IMG/VR virus record: IMGVR_UViG_3300023179_006747
Coordinates: 1 to 64,000 of that record
DNA: 64,000 bases
Strand: one strand, 5' to 3'
DNA from: a virus
Every line of letters begins with the position of its first letter. Position 1 is the first letter of the stretch. The notes under the pieces are model-generated. The model had not been told where the DNA came from and did no database searches. It worked only from the letters and a program-made list of their open reading frames with translations. Both the position numbers and the translations under genes were made by a program. Shown here piece after piece: positions 1-7,569 of the stretch.

Positions 1-940
1 CAATTTCATAATGCCACCATTGAATATTACAAGTTGCACTTCCACCTCGTAGTCCATTTTGTTGCCAAGCCTTTACGCTACTTTCATAGATTTTTAAAAA
101 TGGAATTAAACCAGTATGAACAACTTCACCATTCTTAATGGGAGAACCAATTGCTCTAATTTTACTTATATCAATACCAATCCCACATCTATTAGCAGTA
201 GCCATACTAACAGCAGTAGCACTAGCTGTAATACTATCTTTTGTATCATCTACTCCAATTAAGCAACAACTGGCGTAATTTCTACTAGATGTTCTAACTC
301 CTGCCATTACTGGTGTTGGAAGATTAATTTTATGTTTACTAATAGCGTCATAAAATTTTCTAACATAAGAAAGCCTTGTCTCCGCTGGATATTTTGCAAA
401 AGCATAAGCTGAAATTAAGATATAAGCGAACTGAGGCGTTTCGTAAATTTGACCAGTAGTTCTATTCTTAATCAAATATTTGTCGCAAAGTTGTTTGATT
501 CCAGCGTAAGTAAAAATAAAGTCTCTATCGTGATCAATAAATTCTCCAATCTTATTTATCTCATCTTCTGAATAGTGATTCAAAATACTTAAGTCATAAA
601 CTTTATTTTTAATATTTTGGTTTAAAAATTCTAATAATCTAGGAGCGTGTTTACCTTTCCAAACATCTTTTCTAAGTTGATAGTTTAATAATCTTGCTGC
701 AACATATTGATAATTTGGTTTTTCAATTGAAATTAAATTAGCTGCACTTTCAATTAAAAGATTATGAATTTCTTTCGTGTTAATTCCATCATGAATATTA
801 ATCTTAGCATTAATTTCAATATCTGTTAAACTAACTCCACTATAACCATCAATTGCCCAATTGATTACTTTATTTATTTTTTCTATATTAAATTTTTCGG
901 TCGAACCATTTCTTTTTTTAACATTTGTATTTTTATTCAT
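1..940 (-). CDS. nrdA: Ribonucleotide reductase class I alpha subunit (partial, N-terminal 313 residues)
   Basis: Reduces ribonucleoside diphosphates to deoxyribonucleotides, supplying dNTPs for phage replication. The reading frame opens at ATG 938-940 and runs off the left edge of the window. Residues 5-95 look like the ATP-cone allosteric domain. A Cys pair at 225-226 in NYASCCLIGVDD sits where the redox-active Cys of class I enzymes lies, and LRGGSAT near residue 297 matches the family's GG(A/S)AT segment. The catalytic Cys and the C-terminal Cys pair lie outside the window. It would pair with a beta subunit (NrdB) not seen here. An ATGTAAT element (complement of 963-969) lies upstream in an 80-nt spacer. 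Family assignment is firm. Confidence 0.93.
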   Translation of the reverse strand, partial: MNKNTNVKKRNGSTEKFNIEKINKVINWAIDGYSGVSLTDIEINAKINIHDGINTKEIHNLLIESAANLISIEKPNYQYVAARLLNYQLRKDVWKGKHAPRLLEFLNQNIKNKVYDLSILNHYSEDEINKIGEFIDHDRDFIFTYAGIKQLCDKYLIKNRTTGQIYETPQFAYILISAYAFAKYPAETRLSYVRKFYDAISKHKINLPTPVMAGVRTSSRNYASCCLIGVDDTKDSITASATAVSMATANRCGIGIDISKIRAIGSPIKNGEVVHTGLIPFLKIYESSVKAWQQNGLRGGSATCNIQWWHYEI

Positions 941-1022
941 AATGTAAATAGTGCAAAAACTATATTACATCATTTTTTAATTTAAAGAAAGAAAATTTTA
1001 AAAAGTTATAAACAATTAGCTT

Positions 1023-1370
1023 TTAGTCGTTTTTAGGGTGTACGCGACCTTTTCTTTTTTTGCTCCAATCAGCTTTGTATTTCTTTTTAACTGGATCTTC
1101 GCCACCATAAACTTTTTTTCTTTTTTCTGAAAGCTCTGCGCTTTGATCCCAAAGATCTCCAAATGTGCCTTTGCGATTTTTTGTAAACTCTGAAAATTGT
1201 TTTTCGGTTGTTTCTGCTTTTAAAGTTCCATGAGTATTAACTTCTGGAGCAGTAAAAACTCTATTCCATTTTAATCCATTCTTATCTATGTAAGTATGTT
1301 CGTCATTTACTGATTGAACAATATCTATTGTTTCTTTTGTTTTAGGATTAATGTATGTATATAGTGGCAT
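1023..1370 (-). CDS. Small basic protein, FmdB-like N-terminus
   Basis: A 115-residue protein of unknown function. The first 45 residues (MPLYTYINPKTKETIDIVQ, later KWNRVFTAP) follow the pattern of FmdB-like small proteins found in many tailed phages, but the Cys pairs of the FmdB zinc ribbon are absent. The C-terminal 40 residues are very rich in Lys and Arg (KKKYKADWSKKRKGR), which suggests nucleic-acid contact. Its start codon (1368-1370) overlaps the stop of the glycosyltransferase gene upstream, so the two are co-transcribed. Family resemblance is seen by eye only. Confidence 0.6.
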   Translation of the reverse strand: MPLYTYINPKTKETIDIVQSVNDEHTYIDKNGLKWNRVFTAPEVNTHGTLKAETTEKQFSEFTKNRKGTFGDLWDQSAELSEKRKKVYGGEDPVKKKYKADWSKKRKGRVHPKND

Positions 1371-2455
1371 TATTTTAAATAGCTTATTACATTTTCAATA
1401 AATTTTTCAGAAGTAAATTCTTGCTGGAGTTTAAATCCTTCTTTATTTACTTTATCATTTTCTACTTTTTTTATTGCTAATTCGCAACCATTAATAAATT
1501 CTTCTTCATTGAAATCATAAATATTGCCTTGATTATATGGCGCCCCTTTATTAAAGAACATACCATCATAAGCTTCAATTTTAGAATTAGGTTGTACTAG
1601 GACACTATTATTTTCATTTGCCCAAGATTTATATCCATGAGCATCCATTATTACTGCGTGTTTACCCATAGCTACTGAATGAAATTCTGGTAGTCCCCAT
1701 CCTTCTGCACCACTCATTCCTAGTACGATATTAGCGCTATTTAAGAAATCGTTATAGATTTTATTCTGCCCCATGAATGGCAAGAAATTAATGTTAAAAT
1801 AAGTTTTACCTTCTAAAGTTTGAGCGATAAGATTATTTTGATCTTCTGGCTTCATAAATGGATTAAAAATGCAGCATTGTAGAGCATATTTTTTATTATT
1901 GCCAAATTTTTTAGCCCAAAGTTTAATTAGCTTTAGGTGATGCTTTCTTTTTTCAAGTTTTCCAACTAAATTAAAAACGATCCTATCATCAACAAAATAA
2001 GACTTATCTATTCTACTGAAATTATATTTATCAAACGCTAATGGAATATATTCAACATTCTTACATCCAAGGTTTTTAAATATTTCTACTGTTTCTTTTG
2101 AGGAAAAAAGTACTTTATGATTATTTTTTACAGTATTTAATTCTACTTTTGTTGGTTGATCTAATTCATAGAAACTAAGTAGAACTTGTTCATTAGAATA
2201 ACTTTCAAATGAACCATTAAGATGCCAGAGCTTAAATAATTTATTTTTTCTGTTATATGTCTCTAGCGATGAATTTATTGATTGCTGTAACCAATTTCCA
2301 AACTCTTGAGTTAAGTCTGATTGAGTAGATAGATCAACATTACCAATAGGTAAAATACCTACATTAACCTTAGAGGTATATAGTTCTCTAAGAATTAATG
2401 TAGATATCTGACCAAAACTTACTGAATTTATTGGTAAGTTAAATGTTAAACTCAT
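1370..2455 (-). CDS. Glycosyltransferase, GT4-like (GT-B fold)
   Basis: Likely transfers a sugar from a nucleotide-sugar donor. The 361-residue length fits a GT-B enzyme of the group 1/GT4 type. The second Rossmann half is recognisable: FNLVGKLEKRKHHLKLI near residue 165 is the usual 'grand tour' opening strand and helix, and MSGAEGWGLPEFHSVAMGK near residue 248 corresponds to the donor-binding E-x7-E region. No signal peptide or membrane segment is seen. It lies apart from the large glycan island at 11-27 kb, inside a nucleotide-metabolism operon, and overlaps the next gene upstream by 4 nt. Substrate unknown. Confidence 0.75.
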   Translation of the reverse strand: MSLTFNLPINSVSFGQISTLILRELYTSKVNVGILPIGNVDLSTQSDLTQEFGNWLQQSINSSLETYNRKNKLFKLWHLNGSFESYSNEQVLLSFYELDQPTKVELNTVKNNHKVLFSSKETVEIFKNLGCKNVEYIPLAFDKYNFSRIDKSYFVDDRIVFNLVGKLEKRKHHLKLIKLWAKKFGNNKKYALQCCIFNPFMKPEDQNNLIAQTLEGKTYFNINFLPFMGQNKIYNDFLNSANIVLGMSGAEGWGLPEFHSVAMGKHAVIMDAHGYKSWANENNSVLVQPNSKIEAYDGMFFNKGAPYNQGNIYDFNEEEFINGCELAIKKVENDKVNKEGFKLQQEFTSEKFIENVISYLK

Positions 2456-2757
2456 AGAATATCATCTTCATCCTCTTGAGGAACTGCTTTAACTTTACTA
2501 TTTGAAGCAGTATTTTCTACAGGTTTAGTTTCTGTAGATTTAGTTTGATTATCAAGAGGTTTAGATATATATAATCTATAATCTGGAGCTTTTTCATTTG
2601 TCTTCTTACTATTAGCAAAAACTACAACATCAATTCTTTGACCATCATGATCATTTATATAACCAGATAGAAATGACATTCCTGTTTTACTCTTTTTTTT
2701 CCAAAGTGCACCTAATTCATTTGGATTTTTATTTATATTTTGATTTGTATTATTCAT
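2452..2757 (-). CDS. Small hypothetical protein, DUF736-like core
   Basis: A 101-residue protein. The core NELGALWKKKSKTGMSFLSG followed by VVVFANSKKTNEKAPDYRLY resembles DUF736-type small proteins, which combine a short beta-sheet core with a conserved APDYR motif. No function is established for them. The last 35 residues are low-complexity and acidic (EDEDD), like tails of single-strand DNA binding proteins, but that is only a suggestion. The gene has its own consensus promoter (2764-2792) with the -10 box 6 nt from ATG, and it overlaps the following glycosyltransferase gene. Confidence 0.6.
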   Translation of the reverse strand: MNNTNQNINKNPNELGALWKKKSKTGMSFLSGYINDHDGQRIDVVVFANSKKTNEKAPDYRLYISKPLDNQTKSTETKPVENTASNSKVKAVPQEDEDDIL

Positions 2758-2763
2758 TTTTAT

Positions 2764-2792
2764 ATTGTATACCTTTTATTATATTTTGTCAA
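2764..2792 (-). promoter_or_regulatory. Sigma-70-type promoter, predicted leaderless start
   Basis: On the minus strand TTGACA (2787-2792) and TACAAT (2764-2769) are separated by 17 nt. Only 6 nt separate the -10 box from the ATG at 2755-2757, so transcription should begin at or next to the start codon. It overlaps the stop codon of the upstream sigma-factor gene. Confidence 0.75.
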
Positions 2793-3372
2793 AAGAATTT
2801 TTACTTTCAACTTTAATTTTTAATAGTTTGATAGTTTTATTATGAATATTAATAGCAGTTTGTGTGCTTATTTTTAATTTTTTAGCTATTTTATTCCAAG
2901 GCATTTTTTTATTAGAATCATTTAAATATCGCATTTTAAATATTTTTTCTATTCTATCATCAGAGCAAGCCTCAATAATATTCATAATATATTCATTAAT
3001 ATTTTTATATTCATTTTGAATTGGTGTATTCTTTTCTATTAAATAATTTAATTTATCCGTTTCTAGAGTTAAATAATGACTATTTTCATTCATACAATTA
3101 AGACATTGATATCTAATCTGATTATATAACCAAGTTGAAAACTTAGAGTTTTTATTCTCGTCAAAACTTAGTGCCGATTTATATACTATATAATCTTTTT
3201 GATCTATTATATCTTGAAGATGAACTCCAGATGCAATCATAGGGCTAGAGTATTTTTTATATAAAGAATTACAAAGAGCAGAATGTTTTTGAATTAAAGC
3301 CTTTAATGCTTCTTCGTCATTCTTTTCTTTTATATTCTTTACTAAAGTAATGTCGTCTGTTATTATATTCAT
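2779..3372 (-). CDS. Sigma-70-like RNA polymerase sigma factor
   Basis: Probably redirects host RNA polymerase to phage promoters. The 197-residue product (start chosen at 3370-3372, just after the upstream stop; an in-frame start 12 codons earlier would overlap the kinase gene) has a small region 2 (residues 15-90, including FSTWLYNQIRYQCLNCMNE) and a C-terminal helix-turn-helix like region 4 (MPWNKIAKKLKISTQTAINI, near residues 155-180). Length and layout fit small phage sigma factors such as late sigma proteins. The GTGTAAT elements upstream of virion genes are candidate targets. It lies in the same operon as the dNMP kinase, 1 nt downstream. Confidence 0.75.
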   Translation of the reverse strand: MNIITDDITLVKNIKEKNDEEALKALIQKHSALCNSLYKKYSSPMIASGVHLQDIIDQKDYIVYKSALSFDENKNSKFSTWLYNQIRYQCLNCMNENSHYLTLETDKLNYLIEKNTPIQNEYKNINEYIMNIIEACSDDRIEKIFKMRYLNDSNKKMPWNKIAKKLKISTQTAINIHNKTIKLLKIKVESKNSFDKI

Positions 3373-3373
3373 A

Positions 3374-3961
3374 TTATTTTTTATTCTGTAAATATTTTTC
3401 GTAAACATTTTTTAATTGCTTTTGCATCAACTCATATAAAAAGTTTACATCTTGACAAGTTTCCCAAGCTATACTTATATCAGATACAGCTTTAAGTTTA
3501 TTGTCGTTTGATTTTTCTTCTATATTAGCTGGTGGTATTAAAGAACCATCGTCTAGTTTTCTTGATATATGAACTAAAATACCATTATGAGATTTTAACC
3601 AAGAATACTCATCATCTTTATATTCTATATATCTTACATCTGTTATTATTGGTACAATATTGCTGCCAATTAATTTATTTACTTCTGGTTCAATTGTAGA
3701 AGTCCAGTATTTTCCTTCTGTTTGGATTCTTCTACATTTTCCATAAGCGACCATAAGTGGTCGCACTACTTCTTTATTTTCTGCTGTGCAATTTAATAAA
3801 TCTATATTGAATTTATCTTTAGTAAAATCATATAGTTCATTTTTTAATGCATCAGCAAAAGCTAGTCTTTGGGATTTAATCCCCTTTTCTTCTAGATATC
3901 TTTTTAAGATAGAATAAAAAGTATCTTTTCCAGATCGAGCTACTCCAGTTAATCCAATCAT
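3374..3961 (-). CDS. Deoxynucleoside monophosphate kinase
   Basis: Phosphorylates dNMPs to dNDPs, the step between dCMP deaminase or thymidylate synthase and dNTP formation. A P-loop GVARSGKDT lies at residues 6-14 with K12 in the Walker A lysine position, preceded by the hydrophobic strand MIGLT. The segment GKYWTSTIEPEV and the later IITDVRYIEY match the phage T4 gp1-type nucleotide kinase fold. The 195-residue length is usual for the family. It sits between genes for a sigma factor and a secreted protein, in one operon with the dCMP deaminase. Specificity among dNMPs cannot be read from sequence. Confidence 0.85.
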   Translation of the reverse strand: MIGLTGVARSGKDTFYSILKRYLEEKGIKSQRLAFADALKNELYDFTKDKFNIDLLNCTAENKEVVRPLMVAYGKCRRIQTEGKYWTSTIEPEVNKLIGSNIVPIITDVRYIEYKDDEYSWLKSHNGILVHISRKLDDGSLIPPANIEEKSNDNKLKAVSDISIAWETCQDVNFLYELMQKQLKNVYEKYLQNKK

Positions 3962-3964
3962 TCG

Positions 3965-4450
3965 TTATTCTCCATAAGATATATCTCCAGTTCCATCATA
4001 CTTTGGATAATTTTCTCCAGTACGAATTTCTTGGGTTCGTACTTGAGTTTGTATGTTTTGCTTTAAAGCTTTGGTATCTACATTAGGGTCAATATTTTTT
4101 GCTTCAAAAGGTTGAGTGAATATTGTACCATGAGATTGATTAGTTGATTTGTAATCAGTTTTATATGTCCTATACATTTTATTATTAATAATATAATATT
4201 CTGGAAAAGGTTTAGAGAATATAGTTCCATGAGACTGATTGGTTCCATTTCCGCCTCCAGTTTTGTAAGTTTGGTATACTTCTATTCCTCTAGCGGTTTT
4301 AATATAATTAAATTCTTGAAATGGTTTATTGAAAATTGTTCCATGTGATTCATTTGTTCCACCACCTGTAGTTTTATAAGTTTCGTATACGACTCCAGAT
4401 TGAGCTATTGCAAAATTAGCTATAAATGATAATAGTATTATATATTTCAT
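3965..4450 (-). CDS. Secreted or periplasmic protein with three TYKT...SHGTIF repeats
   Basis: The 161-residue product begins with a likely signal peptide (MKYIILLSFIANFAIAQS, cleavage near residue 17). The mature part consists of three imperfect repeats of about 35 residues, each with an aromatic-x-TYKT segment followed by TN(E/Q)SHGTIF and a Pro-Phe pair (starts near residues 20, 57 and 92). A 40-residue polar tail follows. I recognise no family. It overlaps the dCMP deaminase gene by 4 nt, so it is made early or mid infection rather than as a virion protein. A role at the cell envelope, such as superinfection exclusion, is possible but unproven. Confidence 0.7.
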   Translation of the reverse strand: MKYIILLSFIANFAIAQSGVVYETYKTTGGGTNESHGTIFNKPFQEFNYIKTARGIEVYQTYKTGGGNGTNQSHGTIFSKPFPEYYIINNKMYRTYKTDYKSTNQSHGTIFTQPFEAKNIDPNVDTKALKQNIQTQVRTQEIRTGENYPKYDGTGDISYGE

Positions 4451-4860
4451 ATTTTAATTAATTCTATATTATAAAATTTGAATATCTCTTTAGCTATAGA
4501 GTCCTTTTCGTATTCTTCTGAGTATATCACACTTTTAACTCCATATGCAACAATATTAGTAGCACAATTTGAGCAGGGTAATAAAGTAGAGGCTAATAAA
4601 TATGGTTCATCTCCTCTTTTCACTAATGATAAAGCATTAATTTCTGCATGAATCATATATTTCCTTCTATTATCTCTATCATTAAAGAAATCTTCATTAA
4701 TATTAAATTTAGGCAATAAACCATTATATCCTACAGATAATACTCTGCCATCTTTATTTAAGATACATACTCCAACTTTTTTATATGGATCTTCTGATCT
4801 GCTTGACCAAATTTTAGCAGTTTCAATCGCGGCTTCAATAAATGATATTCTGTTATTCAT
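4447..4860 (-). CDS. Deoxycytidylate (dCMP) deaminase
   Basis: Converts dCMP to dUMP, feeding thymidylate synthesis (ThyX is encoded at 30.4 kb). Zinc-dependent cytidine/deoxycytidylate deaminase motifs are complete: H71-A-E73 provides a zinc ligand and the proton shuttle, and P95-C96-S-N-C99 the other two zinc ligands. At 137 residues it is close to the usual length. It overlaps a possible 23-residue membrane peptide gene upstream (ATGA) and the secreted repeat protein downstream. A related deaminase activity on free nucleosides is less likely, given the ComEB-like spacing. Confidence 0.88.
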   Translation of the reverse strand: MNNRISFIEAAIETAKIWSSRSEDPYKKVGVCILNKDGRVLSVGYNGLLPKFNINEDFFNDRDNRRKYMIHAEINALSLVKRGDEPYLLASTLLPCSNCATNIVAYGVKSVIYSEEYEKDSIAKEIFKFYNIELIKI

Positions 4861-4928
4861 TTTTTAGAAAAATACCAATTTACTGCTATACCAATTCCTA
4901 TTACTATACATATAATTGTTTGTAGCAT
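4857..4928 (-). CDS. Possible 23-residue membrane peptide
   Basis: A short frame from ATG 4926-4928 ends in TGA overlapping the dCMP deaminase ATG. It encodes MLQTIICIVIGIGI followed by AVNWYFSKK: one hydrophobic helix of about 16 residues with a positively charged end, the profile of a tiny inner-membrane protein. It follows the minus-strand promoter directly. No homologue is known to me, and it could be only the leader of the operon. Confidence 0.35.
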   Translation of the reverse strand: MLQTIICIVIGIGIAVNWYFSKK

Positions 4929-4936
4929 AAGATTAT

Positions 4937-4965
4937 ATCTTAAATCTTTTTTATTTTTAAGTCAA
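4937..4965 (-). promoter_or_regulatory. Sigma-70-type promoter for the leftward metabolism operon
   Basis: On the minus strand TTGACT (4960-4965) is followed after 17 nt by TAAGAT (4937-4942), 8 nt before the ATG at 4926-4928. An overlapping TATAAT lies 4 nt further on. It diverges from the promoter of the IMP dehydrogenase-like gene. Confidence 0.6.
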
Positions 4966-4973
4966 TTATTTTC

Positions 4974-5002
4974 TTGATTCTTTATAAAGAATAGTTTAAC
5001 AT
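4974..5002 (+). promoter_or_regulatory. Sigma-70-type promoter, predicted leaderless start
   Basis: TTGATT (4974-4979), 17 nt, TAACAT (4997-5002), then 6 nt to ATG 5009-5011. There is no room for a ribosome binding site if transcription begins the usual 6-8 nt after the -10 box. Confidence 0.65.
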
Positions 5003-5008
5003 AATGAA

Positions 5009-6118
5009 ATGCAAAAACAAGAATTTAAAGAAGCTTTAAGTTACGATGATATTTCGTTACTTCCAAATTTTTCAAATATTACCTCAAGAAAAGAAGTAAA
5101 TACTACTACTAAAATTTCGAGAAATTGTAGTATCAAGATTCCGATTATTCTTTCTCCAATGGATACAGTATCTTCTGTCAAGTCTTGTATTAAAATGAAT
5201 AAACTTGGCGCAGCTGGAGTTTTGCATAGATTCATGCCTGTTGATGATCAAAGATCTAAAGCTAAAATTATTAAAGATGAAAGTGATTTTTGTGTTACTG
5301 CTATTGGTTTAAAAGATGCAGAAGAAAGAATTAGGGCTACTAGTACTTTTACTAATGTTTACTTTTTAGATACCGCAAATGGTTTAGCTAAAAATGTAGA
5401 AGATTTTCTAAGATGGTATAAAACTTCTGGATTTTCTCAAGATGTTATTGTAGGTAATACTTTAACGAAAGAAAGTGTTTATAGATTAGCTAATCTTAAA
5501 GCAGATGGTTTTAGGCATTTGATTGGTCCAGGTTCTATGTGTTTAACTCAAGTTAAAACTGGAATTGGATGCCCAAGTTTAACTGGTAATTATTACGCTT
5601 GGAAAGCTGTAAGAAATTGGGAGCTTTCTCAAGTTGATTTATTTAAACAAGATAAACCCAATCCATCTCATAGACCTAGTATTCTTGCTGATGGTGGAAT
5701 TAGATATCCAAAAGATTTAGTTAAAGCTATTGCTAGTGGATGTGATGCTGTTATTTGTGGCAGAATTTTTGCTGGACTATCTGATATTGTTGATGATGAA
5801 AATATCATTGAAATAGATGGTAAAAGATTTGCCAAGTATAGAGGTATGGCTAGTCAAGATGTTGTTGAAGATTATGATCTATATGATGGAACAAAAAAGA
5901 ATTTATTTGTAGAAGGAGATAATACTTTAATTCCTATTATTGAAAATAAATCTATTGAAGATATTGTTTATGATTTTACTAATGGCTTAAGAAGCGCTAT
6001 GAGTTATCTTGGATTTAGGAATTTACAAGATATGCGTGGTGGTTTATGGAATAATACTATACAAGCTGTTAGAAATAGTCCAAATAGTATGTATGAGGGA
6101 TTTGCTCATGGAAAATAA
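5009..6118 (+). CDS. IMP dehydrogenase / GMP reductase family enzyme
   Basis: A purine nucleotide enzyme with a (beta/alpha)8 barrel, acting on the IMP-GMP branch point. The 369-residue protein opens with ALSYDDISLLPNFS, the IMPDH/GMPR signature. It has the flap Cys at 178 in GPGSMCLTQ, the phosphate-binding ILADGGIRYPKDL near residue 224 and KYRGMAS near 275. The two CBS domains typical of bacterial IMP dehydrogenase are missing. Both the length and TQVKTGIG after the Cys favour the GMP-reductase branch, but the direction of the reaction cannot be settled from sequence alone. It stands alone with its own leaderless-type promoter. Confidence 0.88.
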   Translation: MQKQEFKEALSYDDISLLPNFSNITSRKEVNTTTKISRNCSIKIPIILSPMDTVSSVKSCIKMNKLGAAGVLHRFMPVDDQRSKAKIIKDESDFCVTAIGLKDAEERIRATSTFTNVYFLDTANGLAKNVEDFLRWYKTSGFSQDVIVGNTLTKESVYRLANLKADGFRHLIGPGSMCLTQVKTGIGCPSLTGNYYAWKAVRNWELSQVDLFKQDKPNPSHRPSILADGGIRYPKDLVKAIASGCDAVICGRIFAGLSDIVDDENIIEIDGKRFAKYRGMASQDVVEDYDLYDGTKKNLFVEGDNTLIPIIENKSIEDIVYDFTNGLRSAMSYLGFRNLQDMRGGLWNNTIQAVRNSPNSMYEGFAHGK

Positions 6119-6147
6119 TTGATTTAAATTAACAAATACCTTATAAT
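6119..6147 (+). promoter_or_regulatory. Sigma-70-type promoter, predicted leaderless start
   Basis: TTGATT (6119-6124), 17 nt, TATAAT (6142-6147), then ATAAAA and ATG at 6154. The spacing from -10 to start codon is 6 nt. Confidence 0.75.
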
Positions 6148-6153
6148 ATAAAA

Positions 6154-6405
6154 ATGAATAAAGACAATATAGATAAATTAACTTCGATTGAATATGCTAG
6201 GGCAACTGAATTTAGTCCAATAGTTAGAATATACCCTAAAATACCAAGAAATGCAGTTTGCCCTAGTACTGGAAAAAAATTTAAACATTGTTGTGGTCAA
6301 TTAAATCAAGATTTTTGTGAAAAAGCTAAAGATGCTCTAAAAGAACATCTTATGAAAATGGTAAATGAAAAAGAAGAACAAAACAAAAAAGACGAAACCA
6401 GCTAA
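6154..6405 (+). CDS. SEC-C-like zinc-binding motif protein
   Basis: An 83-residue protein whose centre reads NAVCPSTGKKFKHCCGQ (residues 33-49), close to the SEC-C metal-binding motif found at the SecA C-terminus and in many small proteins. The usual second Cys (CPCGSG) is replaced by Ser here, leaving three Cys (36, 46, 47), so metal binding may be altered. The C-terminus is charged and probably helical. In SecA the motif binds SecB and ribosomes. No such partner is implied here. It overlaps a small downstream frame. Confidence 0.65.
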   Translation: MNKDNIDKLTSIEYARATEFSPIVRIYPKIPRNAVCPSTGKKFKHCCGQLNQDFCEKAKDALKEHLMKMVNEKEEQNKKDETS

Positions 6406-6544
6406 ATATTACGCTGTATATAGCAAAAGTGACAATTTTCTTCATGGAGTATTTCCTCCATCTAAGGAAGGATTGCTTAAAGCTAAAGCTCATATTCTTA
6501 AGATAGATCCTTCTAACAAAAATTATAAAATTAAGAAATACTAA
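6365..6544 (+). CDS. Small basic protein of 59 residues
   Basis: Frame from ATG 6365-6367 to TAA 6542-6544, overlapping the end of the SEC-C gene by 41 nt in another frame. It starts with a Lys-rich stretch (MKKKNKTKKTKPAKYYAVY) and continues as FLHGVFPPSKEGLLKAKAH, ending in KIKKY. The pattern of an aromatic strand, Pro-Pro loop and amphipathic helix looks protein-like, but no family is recognised. Its stop overlaps the stop of the convergent membrane-protein gene. Confidence 0.45.
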   Translation: MKKKNKTKKTKPAKYYAVYSKSDNFLHGVFPPSKEGLLKAKAHILKIDPSNKNYKIKKY

Positions 6545-7527
6545 TTCTTTATATTTGGATCTGCTAGATCTGGATTGTGTTGAGCTTTGGTTCCTCGTTT
6601 GAAATTCTTATGTAAATTTTCATATATTACTTTAAATGTGCCTAATGGTTTTTTAGTGATATCTTGAATTTTTTGTTCTAATTTTATATCTTGTTGATTT
6701 TCTACTTTTTTAATAATTGAATTATAAGCTATAACTAAACATACTGCTAATGGATCAAAAACAATAACAATTAATATAATGAATATTCTAACTGCTGTTT
6801 CTATTTTTAATCCAAATGCATCTGCTACAAATTTAAATGTGCCAATTTCACCTTTTGTATTATCACTTTCAAGTTTCATTATTTCTTGACTATTCTCTAG
6901 GCTTTGTTTTTCTAAATTTTGAAGATCAGAAGTTACTGTAGATATTTGAGAAAATAAATTATTAATATTACTTTGAGATCCTTCAACTATCTTATTTTTG
7001 CTTTCTACTAATTTAATATCTGTTACTTTTTCAGTTTTAGCAGAACTAAAGAATCCTCCACCAGTAGTTTTAGTAGTAGTAACATCTTGTTTAACAGCAT
7101 TATCTAAAGATATTTGATATGTTTTTTGTAATTCTACAAGATCTTTGAGTTTATTTTTATTGAAATCTATTTGTGAAATATAAAAATTTTGTTGAGATTT
7201 TAAACTTTGTATTTTATTTAAATTTAAAGAATATTGAGAAAAATTACGTTGAAAAGCATCAGAGAGAAAACCAAAGATACCAAGGCTAGTTATGCACATA
7301 AGCAGTATAGTAGCAGACAGCATATATTTTTTAAGTAAATCATGTATTACTGACCAATATCTATAAAGATAACTTGCACTAACTAATTTAGCTATTTCTA
7401 GACTTCCAGCCATTATTCCAACGCCCCAAAAACTAGCTGCAAAAAGCAGAGCTATTCCTTTAACTGAAAAAAATGCAGCGCAAGAAGCTAATAAGAAGGC
7501 TGATAATCCAAGTATATATTTAAACAT
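6541..7527 (-). CDS. Membrane protein with large coiled-coil domain
   Basis: A 328-residue protein of unknown role. Three hydrophobic helices occur near residues 3-23, 25-50 and 68-92. A long Gln/Asn/Leu-rich region (about 95-230) is predicted coiled coil, broken by a Gly-rich turn (TTGGGFFSS, near 157). A fourth helix (about 246-270, IFIILIVIVFDPLAVCLVIA) is followed by a basic cytoplasmic tail. Similar proteins, with the same FDPLAV in the last helix, are known to me from large aquatic phages without an assigned function. It is preceded by a GTGTAAT element (complement of 7542-7548), suggesting late expression and perhaps a role in lysis timing or membrane remodelling. Confidence 0.7.
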   Translation of the reverse strand: MFKYILGLSAFLLASCAAFFSVKGIALLFAASFWGVGIMAGSLEIAKLVSASYLYRYWSVIHDLLKKYMLSATILLMCITSLGIFGFLSDAFQRNFSQYSLNLNKIQSLKSQQNFYISQIDFNKNKLKDLVELQKTYQISLDNAVKQDVTTTKTTGGGFFSSAKTEKVTDIKLVESKNKIVEGSQSNINNLFSQISTVTSDLQNLEKQSLENSQEIMKLESDNTKGEIGTFKFVADAFGLKIETAVRIFIILIVIVFDPLAVCLVIAYNSIIKKVENQQDIKLEQKIQDITKKPLGTFKVIYENLHKNFKRGTKAQHNPDLADPNIKN

Positions 7528-7541
7528 AATATTTAATCTAA

Positions 7542-7562
7542 ATTACACTTTTAAAATGTAAT
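7542..7562. promoter_or_regulatory. Divergent pair of (G/A)TGTAAT elements
   Basis: ATTACAC (7542-7548), read on the minus strand as GTGTAAT, faces ATGTAAT (7556-7562) on the plus strand, forming an interrupted inverted repeat between two divergent genes. Each element lies a short distance from a start codon (14 nt to ATG of the membrane protein; 7 nt to GTG 7570). It may be a pair of late promoters or a binding site. Confidence 0.45.
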
Positions 7563-7569
7563 AATATTA

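Noticed and set aside
3370-3408. Longer version of the sigma factor beginning at 3408
   Set aside because: It would overlap the kinase gene by 35 nt, while ATG 3372 fits directly behind its stop codon.
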